Below, piece by piece: positions 17,879 to 25,622 of a DNA stretch of 64,000 bases (within the stretch, counting starts at the first letter, position 1; each line of letters begins with the position of its first letter). Made by a program: the position numbers and the translations under genes. Source of the stretch: Streptococcus mitis bv. 2 str. SK95 (GTDB lineage Bacteria; Bacillota; Bacilli; Lactobacillales; Streptococcaceae); the NCBI RefSeq assembly GCF_000222705.1, contig NZ_AFUB01000005.1, forward strand, positions 1 to 64,000, given 5' to 3'. Under the pieces are notes generated by a model. It was given only the letters and a program-made list of their open reading frames with translations. It was not told the DNA's origin and ran no database searches.

Positions 17879-19192
17879 ATGACAAAAGAAGAACGAGCAG
17901 AAAAATGGTTTCAGAGTATTCCTGAGACAGAAGCCATTCCTATGCAAACTAAAATGGAGATCTGTAGTCAGGCAGCGAAGCGAATGGCGTTTATCTGGCT
18001 TGGCCTACTTGGTGTGGAATGTTTGTTCCTATTGTGGGTCACTGGGGGCGAACTTTTTAATCAAGTAGCGGACTTTCTAAATCAGTTATCAGAAGGGAGC
18101 CCCACAAAAAATCGATATAAGGGTCTCGCACTTGCAGGGACTCTTATTTGTCTGCCTGTCTTGATCTTTCCTAGCGTTGTTGCCCATTTCTTTAGACAAG
18201 TTTGGATTCAAAAAGAGACTGAAAAGGTTGTCAAAGAGATGGCCCCTGTTACAAGTGATCAGCCTTATCTAGCAGGAGATGAGGGAGAAGATTTTGCGAG
18301 TATTTCCGGAAGAATCTTTGCGGATTGGATGCTAGATGATGGTGAGAAGGAACAAAATGGCTTTGAACTTGAGGAAGTATGGCAGCAACTAGCAGCTGTA
18401 CAAGATGGTGATAGGGATTTTCTCACTTTAATACCTCAGCAGCCAGTTAAACTAAAGGGGAGTCAGCTTGTATCGGATTTTGTACAGGTTTGTCAGGATG
18501 AAGATTCGGACGCTTTTCGTTTTGAGATCAGTGTTGCCGACGCCGAACGAATCAACGAGAATGTAATCTACGAAAAAAATGGGCTGAGCAAGAAAGAAAC
18601 TCAAGACATGCTTCGGGCATATTTGGAGAACAGAGTCACATCAGAGCTAGAAGACTGGGAAATTGTACTAGATATGCGGACAGATGAGCAGAAAAATATC
18701 GCAATCTATCAAGAAATAACCCAACTGCTAACAGATGATAGTGAGGTACGATCTCGTTTGACCTCCTGTTTTGAATCACCGAAAGCCTATTTCAAGCAGT
18801 ATGCAGATAGATATGACGAGCGAGGAATAAGCGAAGAGGTTGATGAAGCTACGATAAAATGGCTTGCTATTGCTGATGAACTGCTTGCTGTGGATGCAGT
18901 GATTGAGTTAGACTGGAAGACAGATAAGGATGAATTTCTGTACCAACTAGAGCCTCTGGCAGCTAAACAAACTCTTGATTTGGAGGAGAATTGGTTCGAC
19001 GAGGGTGATGACATCCCTACTTGGTGTAAAATTTTGGACGAAAGATGGGCTGGACACGATTTCTGTCTTGCTTGTATGGATATTAATAGTGATAGTTATG
19101 TGCTATTTATCTGCAAGAGAGATATTCTGGAAAAATTAGTCACCTTGAGTCACACAATCAATCAGCGTTTCGGCCATGCAAAAAATATGTAA
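17879..19192 (+). CDS. Hypothetical protein with two N-terminal membrane helices
   Basis: 437 residues I do not recognise. Two membrane helices lie at about 36-56 (FIWLGLLGVECLFLLWV) and 85-107 (LALAGTLICLPVLIFPSVVA). The remaining 330 residues are soluble and strongly acidic, with an ending typical of small DUF6630/immunity-like folds (HDFCLACMDINSDSYVLFIC). It lies 54 nt after the CstR-like gene and 31 nt before the Imm33-like gene, so probably cotranscribed. The long cytoplasmic domain may be an immunity-type module tethered to the membrane, but this is only a guess. Confidence 0.6.
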   Translation: MTKEERAEKWFQSIPETEAIPMQTKMEICSQAAKRMAFIWLGLLGVECLFLLWVTGGELFNQVADFLNQLSEGSPTKNRYKGLALAGTLICLPVLIFPSVVAHFFRQVWIQKETEKVVKEMAPVTSDQPYLAGDEGEDFASISGRIFADWMLDDGEKEQNGFELEEVWQQLAAVQDGDRDFLTLIPQQPVKLKGSQLVSDFVQVCQDEDSDAFRFEISVADAERINENVIYEKNGLSKKETQDMLRAYLENRVTSELEDWEIVLDMRTDEQKNIAIYQEITQLLTDDSEVRSRLTSCFESPKAYFKQYADRYDERGISEEVDEATIKWLAIADELLAVDAVIELDWKTDKDEFLYQLEPLAAKQTLDLEENWFDEGDDIPTWCKILDERWAGHDFCLACMDINSDSYVLFICKRDILEKLVTLSHTINQRFGHAKNM

Positions 19193-19223
19193 TTGCTAGT
19201 GTATTTCAAGGAGGGAGTTCAAG

Positions 19224-19502
19224 ATGACTTTTGCATTTAAGGATGCACCCAACACAGCCTGTATAGTTTGTCACCATGTCTTGGCTGGGAAAAATCCGAT
19301 CACCTTTATCTCCCACGATGAAGAGGATGGCATGTGGCAATTTTTGTGTTCAGAAGACCACACTGGAGAGGATGCACGCCTCATTTCCCTAGCTGAAGCA
19401 TTTAAACTAGACGCATCCATCGGACAAGTCGCGGATATACCTTGTGGCTATGCGGTGGAAAGAAAAGATGGGCTTGCTGGCTGGAAATCATGCCCAGCCT
19501 AA
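19224..19502 (+). CDS. DUF2185 (Imm33-like) protein
   Basis: 92 residues. CIVCHHVLAGKNPITFISHD, then WQFLCSEDH and the C-terminal GYAVERKDGLAGWKSCPA, fit DUF2185, a small family assigned to toxin immunity (Imm33). Two close cysteines (CIVC) near the N terminus could bind a metal. AAGGAGGG precedes the ATG. It stands 31 nt after the membrane protein and may have the same promoter. Confidence 0.75.
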   Translation: MTFAFKDAPNTACIVCHHVLAGKNPITFISHDEEDGMWQFLCSEDHTGEDARLISLAEAFKLDASIGQVADIPCGYAVERKDGLAGWKSCPA

Positions 19503-19634
19503 CAGTTGGGGTTCCGTCTAAGATAACTTGTATGAAAATGAAAGAAACCTAGAGATGCTTGGATACAAATTGGAAGAAAACCTATTTTTGTGGTATAACT
19601 AAAGGTAGTAAGACAAGTTAAAGGAGGCCAGCAA

Positions 19635-20123
19635 ATGGAAGCATACGAAAAAGTAGTAGAGATGCTAAATGAGCTAGATATTCCCTTTGAAATCGTGGAG
19701 CACGAGCCAGCCTTGACGACAGAGCAAGCCGATAGCTTTATCGAAGGGATCGAAGGTGTCCGTACAAAAACCATGTTTCTCACCAACAAAAAGAAAACGG
19801 CCTATTATCTCGTGATTATGGATGATAAGAAACGTTTGGATATGGACCTCTTGAAAGACTTGGTAGGAGCCAATAGAATCCGTATGGCTTCCTCTGAGAG
19901 CTTGTTTGAAAAAATGATGTTACCAGCAGGTGTAGTATCTCCATTTGGCTTGCTGAACAATACTGACAAGGACATTCAGGTTTATTTCGACAAAGAAATC
20001 ATGTCTGAAAAACGGATGAGTTTTCACCCCAATACCAACGAGAAAACCCTCTTTTTGGATACGAAAGATATACTCAAATTCCTAGAAGCCATTGGCTATG
20101 AGGCTCATATCATCGAGTTATAA
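19635..20123 (+). CDS. YbaK/ProX-type aminoacyl-tRNA deacylase
   Basis: 162 residues of the YbaK/aminoacyl-tRNA deacylase (prolyl-tRNA synthetase associated) family: FEIVEHEPALTTEQADSFIE, VRTKTMFLTNKKKTAYYLVI, RMASSESLFEKMMLPAGVVS, and FGLLNNTDKDIQVYFDKEI. Free-standing members of this length (ProX/PrdX) hydrolyse Ala-tRNA(Pro). AAAGGAGG precedes the ATG. It has its own terminator and is not obviously linked to its neighbours. Confidence 0.87.
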   Translation: MEAYEKVVEMLNELDIPFEIVEHEPALTTEQADSFIEGIEGVRTKTMFLTNKKKTAYYLVIMDDKKRLDMDLLKDLVGANRIRMASSESLFEKMMLPAGVVSPFGLLNNTDKDIQVYFDKEIMSEKRMSFHPNTNEKTLFLDTKDILKFLEAIGYEAHIIEL

Positions 20124-20132
20124 ATATTAAAG

Positions 20133-20164
20133 AAACCGACTAAGTTCATCTTAATCGGTTTTTT
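20133..20164. terminator. Bidirectional terminator between YbaK and rhodanese genes
   Basis: AAACCGACTAAG and CTTAATCGGTTT pair (one mismatch) with T/A-runs on both sides, serving two converging genes. Confidence 0.8.
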
Positions 20165-20166
20165 GA

Positions 20167-20463
20167 TTATTCTACTTGACCGGGCCAAGCATTCATACCA
20201 CCTTCTACGTTGATAACGGTGAGACCTTGGGCACTAAGAAATTGACAGGCAGAGGCAGAACGCACTCCACCTTGACAAATGACATGGTATTCATGGTCAG
20301 GTTTGAGTTCTTTGTAGCCTTGCTCCAAGGTACTTAAAGGCAGATTTTTTGCACCTGGTGCATGTCCTGCTTGGAATTCATGTACTTCACGTACATCGAT
20401 AAGATCTAGTTTTTCATTTTGGTATTTTTCATAAAAGTCAGCCATGCTGATATTAGTTACCAT
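20167..20463 (-). CDS. Single-domain rhodanese
   Basis: 98 residues. The rhodanese catalytic loop is CQGGVRS (HVICQGGVRSASACQFL) with the persulfide-forming Cys, preceded by LIDVREVHEFQAGHAPGAKN and followed by GLTVINVEGGMNAWPGQVE. Rhodaneses move sulfane sulfur to thiol acceptors. It is the last of three genes in a sulfane-sulfur operon and overlaps the CoA-disulfide reductase by 11 nt. Confidence 0.9.
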   Translation of the reverse strand: MVTNISMADFYEKYQNEKLDLIDVREVHEFQAGHAPGAKNLPLSTLEQGYKELKPDHEYHVICQGGVRSASACQFLSAQGLTVINVEGGMNAWPGQVE

Positions 20464-22108
20464 ATTCTACTCCTTCTGGGTTAGCCATTTTGTATAGGGA
20501 ATAAGCGCCGTCAAGGTTTTGGACGGTAAAGCCTGCTTGCTTGAGGATTCGCTCTGCGATATAGCTACGTAAACCGCTGTGGCAGCTAATAATGTAGGCT
20601 TGGTTCTTGTCCAGTTCATCCAAGCGTTCACGTAGTTCGTTTAGGGGGATGTGGATGGTATCGACTTTGAGTCGGCCACTCTGGAATTCGCCACTTGTCC
20701 GTACATCTAGGAATTTCTTACCAGAAGCTAGTTCGTCTTCGAGCTGGTACCACTGGATATTGTCGCTGAGGCCTTCGATAAGGTTCAAAGCTGCGTAGCC
20801 CAGCATATTGACGGGATCCTTGGCAGAGCCAAATGGTGGCGCATAGGTGAACTCCAGTTCTGGTAAGTCAAATACGGTGAGATTTCCCTTGATAGCAGTT
20901 GCCAGGATATCGATTCTCTTGTCAACGCCTTTCTTCCCGACTCCTTGGGCACCGTAGATTTTTCCAGTGGTTGGGTCAAAGAGGAGCTTCAAGGTCATAT
21001 CAGTAGCGCCTGGATAATAACCAGCATGGTCTTTCCCACTGACATGAAGGGCCTTGTAAGGAAGTTGATTCATGCCAAGACTACGTTCGCTGAGACCAGT
21101 CGAAGCAGCTGTCATATCAAAGGCACGAACGATAGCAGTGCCGATACTGCCCTTGTTGGTACGACCGAGTCCTGCAATGACGTCCGCCACTTGGCGTCCT
21201 TGACGATTAGCAGGAGAAGCGAGAGAGATGAGGGCATCTTGGCCAGTAATCTCTTGCTTGACGACGATGGCATCTCCAACTGCAAAAATATCTTTTTGAC
21301 TGGTTTCGTAGTGCTCGTCGACCAAGATACCGCCACGTAGTCCCAGTTCAATCCCCGCAGCTTTGGCCAGCCTGTTTTCAGGTTCAACACCTACAGAAAG
21401 GATGGTGAGGTCAGAAGCAATCTTTTGACCGTTTTCGAGAACGATGGTTTTTCCTTGCTCTTCAAATCGAGTCGCAGACTGAGAAGTGATAACGCGAACG
21501 CCGTTTTTGACCAATTCTGCTTGGACAAAGGCCGCCATTTCCTGATCTAATGGTGGCAAGACATGGGGTGCTTTCTCCACGATGGTGACTTGCAATCCAC
21601 GTTTTGCCAGATTTTCAGCCATTTCAAGCCCGATAAAGCCTGCACCGATAACGACAGCTTCTTTTGGATGATTGTCCCAGGCTGCCATAATCTCATCGAG
21701 GTCAGGAACATTGCGAAGCGTGTAGGCATTCTTAGCTTCTGCCAAACCTTCAATGGCAGGAATAAACGGTTTAGCTCCTGGAGAGAGGATCAGCTTGTCG
21801 TAGCTTTCCGTGAATTCCTGTTCATCGTGCCGCACCGTCACAGTGTGTTCTTCTGGCGAAATCTGGATAACCTCGTGAAATGGCCGCACATCGAGATTAA
21901 AGCGTGCCCTGAGACTTTCAGGAGTTTGGACCAATAAACTATCACGGTTTGCAATTTCTCCTGAAACATAGTAAGGAAGTCCGCAGTTTGCAAAGGAAAC
22001 AAAGGGACCTTTCTCAAAAATAGTGATTTCAGCGTCTTCCATGAGACGTCTGAGGCGGGTTGCTGCTGACATACCGCCTGCAACTCCCCCGACAATGATA
22101 ATTTTCAT
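20453..22108 (-). CDS. CoA-disulfide/persulfide reductase with C-terminal rhodanese domain
   Basis: 551 residues. The N terminus MKIIIVGGVAGGMSAATRLR is the FAD-binding motif. SFANCGLPYYVSG has the redox-active Cys42 of CoA-disulfide reductases. A second nucleotide-binding motif is VVIGAGFIGLEMAENLAKRG. The C-terminal rhodanese domain (about 450-551) has the catalytic Cys509 (IISCHSGLRS). Such fusions reduce CoA persulfide or disulfide with NAD(P)H. With two free rhodaneses and a CstR-like regulator this is a persulfide-detoxification operon, as in Enterococcus and Staphylococcus. Confidence 0.92.
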   Translation of the reverse strand: MKIIIVGGVAGGMSAATRLRRLMEDAEITIFEKGPFVSFANCGLPYYVSGEIANRDSLLVQTPESLRARFNLDVRPFHEVIQISPEEHTVTVRHDEQEFTESYDKLILSPGAKPFIPAIEGLAEAKNAYTLRNVPDLDEIMAAWDNHPKEAVVIGAGFIGLEMAENLAKRGLQVTIVEKAPHVLPPLDQEMAAFVQAELVKNGVRVITSQSATRFEEQGKTIVLENGQKIASDLTILSVGVEPENRLAKAAGIELGLRGGILVDEHYETSQKDIFAVGDAIVVKQEITGQDALISLASPANRQGRQVADVIAGLGRTNKGSIGTAIVRAFDMTAASTGLSERSLGMNQLPYKALHVSGKDHAGYYPGATDMTLKLLFDPTTGKIYGAQGVGKKGVDKRIDILATAIKGNLTVFDLPELEFTYAPPFGSAKDPVNMLGYAALNLIEGLSDNIQWYQLEDELASGKKFLDVRTSGEFQSGRLKVDTIHIPLNELRERLDELDKNQAYIISCHSGLRSYIAERILKQAGFTVQNLDGAYSLYKMANPEGVEYGN

Positions 22109-22128
22109 TGATTTTCTCCTTTATGCTT

Positions 22129-22437
22129 CTAGATGACCTTACCTGTCCAAGCGCTCATACCGCCTCGAACATTGACGACATCGTAACCTTTTTTCTTTAG
22201 CTTCTTCGCAGCTAGTTTGCTTCGCACACCAGAATGACAAATGACATAAAGTGTTTCTTTTGTCGCAGGTGTGTAAGAACCGATTTCGGTTAGAGGGACA
22301 TTTTTGGCATTTTTGATATGACCTCTACGGAATTCCATAGGCGTCCGAACATCCAGTAGCTGAATTGGTTCTCTGAGTTTAGCTTCTAACTCGCTGGTAG
22401 AAATACTGTCAATTTTTGTAAATAATAAGTGAAACAT
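22129..22437 (-). CDS. Single-domain rhodanese, first gene of sulfane-sulfur operon
   Basis: 102 residues from MFHLLFTKIDSISTSEL; GGAGG lies just upstream of this ATG, so it is preferred to an in-frame TTG four codons earlier that is part of the ribosome site. The catalytic loop is CHSGVRS (YVICHSGVRSKLAAKKL). IQLLDVRTPMEFRRGHIKNA and VVNVRGGMSAWTG complete the domain. It lies 20 nt before the CoA-disulfide reductase gene. Confidence 0.9.
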   Translation of the reverse strand: MFHLLFTKIDSISTSELEAKLREPIQLLDVRTPMEFRRGHIKNAKNVPLTEIGSYTPATKETLYVICHSGVRSKLAAKKLKKKGYDVVNVRGGMSAWTGKVI

Positions 22438-22451
22438 AGGCACCTCCAAAT

Positions 22452-22497
22452 ATACCCTTATGGGGTATATTAAACCATGAAGTCAAGCTTTTGTCAA
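22452..22497 (-). promoter_or_regulatory. Promoter and CstR-type operator of the rhodanese operon
   Basis: On the minus strand TTGACA (22492-22497), a 17-bp spacer and TTTAAT (22469-22474) form the promoter. Directly downstream lies ATACCCTTATGGGGTAT (22452-22468, as read on +), an inverted repeat with half-sites ATACCC/GGGTAT, the operator type of CsoR/CstR repressors. Its place next to the -10 box predicts repression when the sensor is reduced. The cstR gene is 4.9 kb away. Confidence 0.85.
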
Positions 22498-22556
22498 GCA
22501 AGTTGTTTTGACTTGGGAGAGGGCTTGGTTTTGAGAGTTTAGAAAGCAGGCTATTC

Positions 22557-22585
22557 TTGACCTTTCAAAGGCTTTTTGATATGAT
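22557..22585 (+). promoter_or_regulatory. Promoter of the acetyltransferase gene
   Basis: TTGACC (22557-22562), a 17-bp spacer and TATGAT (22580-22585), 29 bp before the ATG. It diverges from the rhodanese promoter; the CstR operator is about 90 bp away. Confidence 0.7.
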
Positions 22586-22614
22586 GGGCTCCAAAGTAAG
22601 TATGAGGTGATGAG

Positions 22615-23178
22615 ATGACCAGCGAATACCAGAAAATGATAGCAGGGGAGCCTTACCGTCCGTCGGACCCAGAATTACGGGCCTTGGCGCAGGCTTCTTG
22701 CCAAAAACAGGCTACCTTTAACAAGGAAGCAGATCCCTTGAAGGGAGCGGATATTATCAAGACTTGGTTTGGCTCAACCGGGCAAAATCTCTATGTCAAT
22801 CCACGCTTGGTGGTCGATTATGGAGTCAATATCCATCTAGGGGAAAATTTTTATTCTAATTGGAATTTGACCATGCTGGATGTTTGTCCGATTCGCATCG
22901 GTAACAATGCCATGCTTGGTCCCAACTGTCAGTTTTTAACCCCACTCCATCCACTGGATCCGCATGAACGCAATTCAGGGGTCGAATACGGCAAGCCCAT
23001 CACCATCGGTGACAATTTCTGGGCTGGAGGTGGCGTCATCGTCCTTCCTGGAGTGACACTGGGCAATAACGTAGTGGCGGGAGCCGGGGCCGTGATCACC
23101 AAGTCCTTTGGAGACAATGTCGTCCTAGCTGGGAATCCTGCGCGTGTTATCAAGGAAATCCCAGTAAAAGAAAACTAA
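22615..23178 (+). CDS. Sugar O-acetyltransferase (maltose/galactoside acetyltransferase type)
   Basis: 187 residues, LacA/Maa family. The N-terminal MTSEYQKMIAGEPYRPSDPE is the family's acetyltransferase cap. Left-handed beta-helix hexapeptide repeats fill about 70-180 (IRIGNNAMLGPNCQFLTPLH with the catalytic His, ITIGDNFWAGGGVIVLPGVT, NVVAGAGAVITKSFGDNVVL). It uses acetyl-CoA; the true acceptor is usually unknown. AGGTGATGAG lies ahead of the ATG. Monocistronic, with a strong terminator. Confidence 0.9.
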   Translation: MTSEYQKMIAGEPYRPSDPELRALAQASCQKQATFNKEADPLKGADIIKTWFGSTGQNLYVNPRLVVDYGVNIHLGENFYSNWNLTMLDVCPIRIGNNAMLGPNCQFLTPLHPLDPHERNSGVEYGKPITIGDNFWAGGGVIVLPGVTLGNNVVAGAGAVITKSFGDNVVLAGNPARVIKEIPVKEN

Positions 23179-23204
23179 AAAGAACAGCCTTGGCTGTTCT
23201 TTTT
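23177..23204. terminator. Terminator after the acetyltransferase
   Basis: AAAAAGAACAGCC and GGCTGTTCTTTTT pair around TTG, a strong symmetrical terminator overlapping the stop codon. Confidence 0.9.
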
Positions 23205-23463
23205 ATGAGCTTAATTCTTATAAATTTTTCTTCTTTTTGGTTTTCTTGGTCAAGGAAACATCGCACTGAGGGATGTTGGTTTTAAAAATCTATTAAAGGT
23301 ATTTTAGCGTTCAAAAACTGTTTCTGGCAGTCCTCTCTAAAAAATTACTAGGCGAAATCTAATCCAAACTAAATTTAAGGAAACTTTCAGAAAAGTTTTA
23401 GTTTTGTTTCAGGAATCTTCTGTAGACTGTCTAGCTATATCATACGAAGGAGAGGAAAAAGGT

Positions 23464-24699
23464 ATGAAATCAAAAAAATGGATCCTACTCGCAACGAGTT
23501 TAACGACAATGGTGCTGATGGCAGCATGTTCCCAGTCAACAACTTCATCCACTACCAATGAAACGACAAATAGTTCTACAACAACTGAAACAAAGACAAA
23601 TCAATCTTCCTATTTTACAGATAAGGATAATGATACTTCTTATGATGAAAGCACAGCTTCTAAGATTGAGCTATCTGGCTCATCAGCAAACGTCTCTGGA
23701 GATGGGGTGACAGTCTCTGAATCAACAGTGACCATCACAAAATCTGGGACCTATGTGATTTCAGGTCAGTCTGACGGAGTGCAGATCAAGGTCGAGGCAG
23801 ATAAGTCGACAGATGTTCATCTAGTCCTAAAAGGTGCGACCATGACCAATACCAATGCAGCGATATCTGCGACATCAGCCGGCCACGTCTACTTGACTCT
23901 AGCAGAGGGAACCACCAACAGTCTCTCTGACTCAAGCTCTAACAGCGACGAAAAAGCAGATGCAGCTCTCTTTTCTAAGGTAGATTTGACCATAAACGGG
24001 AAAGGAACTATCAATGTAGATGGCAAGAAAAACAATGGTATCAAGGCTAACGACACCCTTCATATCACGGGTGGAACCTATAACATCACAGCAGTTGGCG
24101 ATGCCTTTAATGTCAATGATGAACTCAACATCACTGGTACGACCATGACTATCGACGCCAAAGAGGATGGGGTCAAGGTCGACAATGATGACGATATGAC
24201 TGTCGGCAATATGTATTTGGCTAACAATACCATAACAGTTACAGCAGGAGATGATGGCATCCACGCATCAGGTGATTTGGTTATCGATAGTGGTACCTAC
24301 ACCGTCAAGAATTCGACAGAAGGACTTGAAGGTAAGTCAATCACTATCAACGGTGGGGACATTAGCATCTATTCAACGGACGATGGAGTCAATGCAGCCA
24401 ACAAAAATGCTCAACAGAGTGAAATCTTCTTCACCATGAACGGTGGGAACCTGACAGTAGAAGTCGGTCAAGGGGACACAGACCCAATCGACTCAAATGG
24501 AAATATCACTGTCACAGGCGGAACCATTAAAATGATTGGTCAAACAGGTTTTGACTTTGATGGAACAGCGACCTACACAGGTGGAGATATCTATCTCAAC
24601 GGTGAAAAACAAACGGAAATTGTCAACTCTATGCCTGGAGGCGGTGGACCAAATGGAGGCCCTCAAGGGGGCGGTCCAGCCCCTGGCGGACAAGGATAA
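23464..24699 (+). CDS. DUF4353 (Cthe_2159-like) carbohydrate-binding lipoprotein
   Basis: 411 residues from MKSKKWILLATSL; the ATG follows GGAGAGGAAAAAGG, so an in-frame upstream start is not used. It has a lipoprotein signal with lipobox LMAAC (Cys20 of the chosen start), a Ser/Thr-rich linker, then a right-handed beta-helix built of short strands with VDGKKNNGIKANDTLHI, NGGDISIYSTDDGVNAANKN type turns rich in Asp and Asn. The C terminus is Gly/Pro-rich. The Cthe_2159 family binds acidic polysaccharide and calcium. In the cell it should sit on the outer face of the membrane. It has no operon partners. Confidence 0.85.
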   Translation: MKSKKWILLATSLTTMVLMAACSQSTTSSTTNETTNSSTTTETKTNQSSYFTDKDNDTSYDESTASKIELSGSSANVSGDGVTVSESTVTITKSGTYVISGQSDGVQIKVEADKSTDVHLVLKGATMTNTNAAISATSAGHVYLTLAEGTTNSLSDSSSNSDEKADAALFSKVDLTINGKGTINVDGKKNNGIKANDTLHITGGTYNITAVGDAFNVNDELNITGTTMTIDAKEDGVKVDNDDDMTVGNMYLANNTITVTAGDDGIHASGDLVIDSGTYTVKNSTEGLEGKSITINGGDISIYSTDDGVNAANKNAQQSEIFFTMNGGNLTVEVGQGDTDPIDSNGNITVTGGTIKMIGQTGFDFDGTATYTGGDIYLNGEKQTEIVNSMPGGGGPNGGPQGGGPAPGGQG

Positions 24700-24700
24700 G

Positions 24701-24738
24701 CAAAATTCTCCTTTCTCGAAAGAGAAGGGAGATTTTTG
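24701..24738 (+). terminator. Terminator after the DUF4353 lipoprotein
   Basis: CTCCTTTCTC, loop GAAA, GAGAAGGGAG, then TTTTTG. Confidence 0.85.
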
Positions 24739-24771
24739 TGTTCTTACTAGAGGAAATGTAAAGACAACTCC

Positions 24772-24799
24772 TTGACACTCCGTCAGCTTTTGATACAAT
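24772..24799 (+). promoter_or_regulatory. Promoter of the nucleoside phosphorylase gene
   Basis: TTGACA (24772-24777), a 16-bp spacer and TACAAT (24794-24799), 25 bp before the ATG. Confidence 0.75.
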
Positions 24800-24824
24800 A
24801 GTACAAAATTAGAGGAGGTGGGCT

Positions 24825-25589
24825 ATGATTCAGAAACATGCGATTCCCATTTTAGAGTTTGATGATAACCCCCAAGCGGTCCTTATGCCAACACATGAGG
24901 GTTTAGACTTAAAGTTGCCAAAGAAGTGTATCTATGCATTTTTGGAGGGGGAGATTGACCGTTATGCTCAGGAAGTAGGGGCGGACTGTGTTGGTAAGTT
25001 CGTTTCTGCCACCAAGACTTATCCAGTGTACGTCATCAACTACAAGGGTGAGAAGATTTGTCTGGCTCAAGCGCCTGTTGGTTCTGCTCCAGCGGCCCAG
25101 TTTATGGATTGGTTGATTGGTTATGGTGTGGAGCAAATCATTTCCACTGGTACTTGTGGAGTCCTAGCTGATATAGAGGAAAATGCCTTTCTCGTCCCTG
25201 TTCGCGCTCTGCGAGATGAGGGAACCAGCTACCACTATGTAGCGCCTTCTCGTTATATGGAGATGCAGATTGAGGCTATCTCTGCCATTGAGCAAGTCTT
25301 GGAACAAAGAGGCATTCCTTACGAGGAGGTCATGACCTGGACGACAGATGGTTTTTACCGAGAGACGGCTGAAAAGGTTGCCTATCGCAAGGAAGAAGGC
25401 TGTGCTGTTGTGGAGATGGAGTGCTCTGCTCTTGCGGCAGTAGCCCAGCTACGTGGGGGTGTCTGGGGAGAGTTGCTCTTTACCGCAGATTCCTTAGCGG
25501 ATCTGGACAACTACGACAGTCGTGACTGGGGCTCAGAAGCTTTTGATAAGGCACTCGAACTCTGTCTTGCCATTGTGCACCACATGTGA
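24825..25589 (+). CDS. Nucleoside phosphorylase (uridine phosphorylase-like)
   Basis: 254 residues of the PNP/UDP phosphorylase superfamily. YPVYVINYKGEKICLAQAPVGS is the phosphate-binding strand region, GVEQIISTGTCGVLADIEEN the mid-domain, and CAVVEMECSALAAVAQLRG the ribose-binding signature (VEMECSAL with the conserved Glu). It cleaves a nucleoside with phosphate to ribose 1-phosphate plus base; uridine is the likeliest substrate but not proven. AGGAGGTG precedes the ATG. The K+ channel gene follows after 33 nt without a terminator. Confidence 0.87.
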   Translation: MIQKHAIPILEFDDNPQAVLMPTHEGLDLKLPKKCIYAFLEGEIDRYAQEVGADCVGKFVSATKTYPVYVINYKGEKICLAQAPVGSAPAAQFMDWLIGYGVEQIISTGTCGVLADIEENAFLVPVRALRDEGTSYHYVAPSRYMEMQIEAISAIEQVLEQRGIPYEEVMTWTTDGFYRETAEKVAYRKEEGCAVVEMECSALAAVAQLRGGVWGELLFTADSLADLDNYDSRDWGSEAFDKALELCLAIVHHM

Positions 25590-25622
25590 GTGTTCTTACT
25601 GTTTTTATGGTAGAATGTAGTT

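Noticed and set aside
23205-23463. Riboswitch before the DUF4353 lipoprotein
   Set aside because: The 250-nt leader region is AT-rich with no stable conserved-looking structure beyond the preceding terminator.
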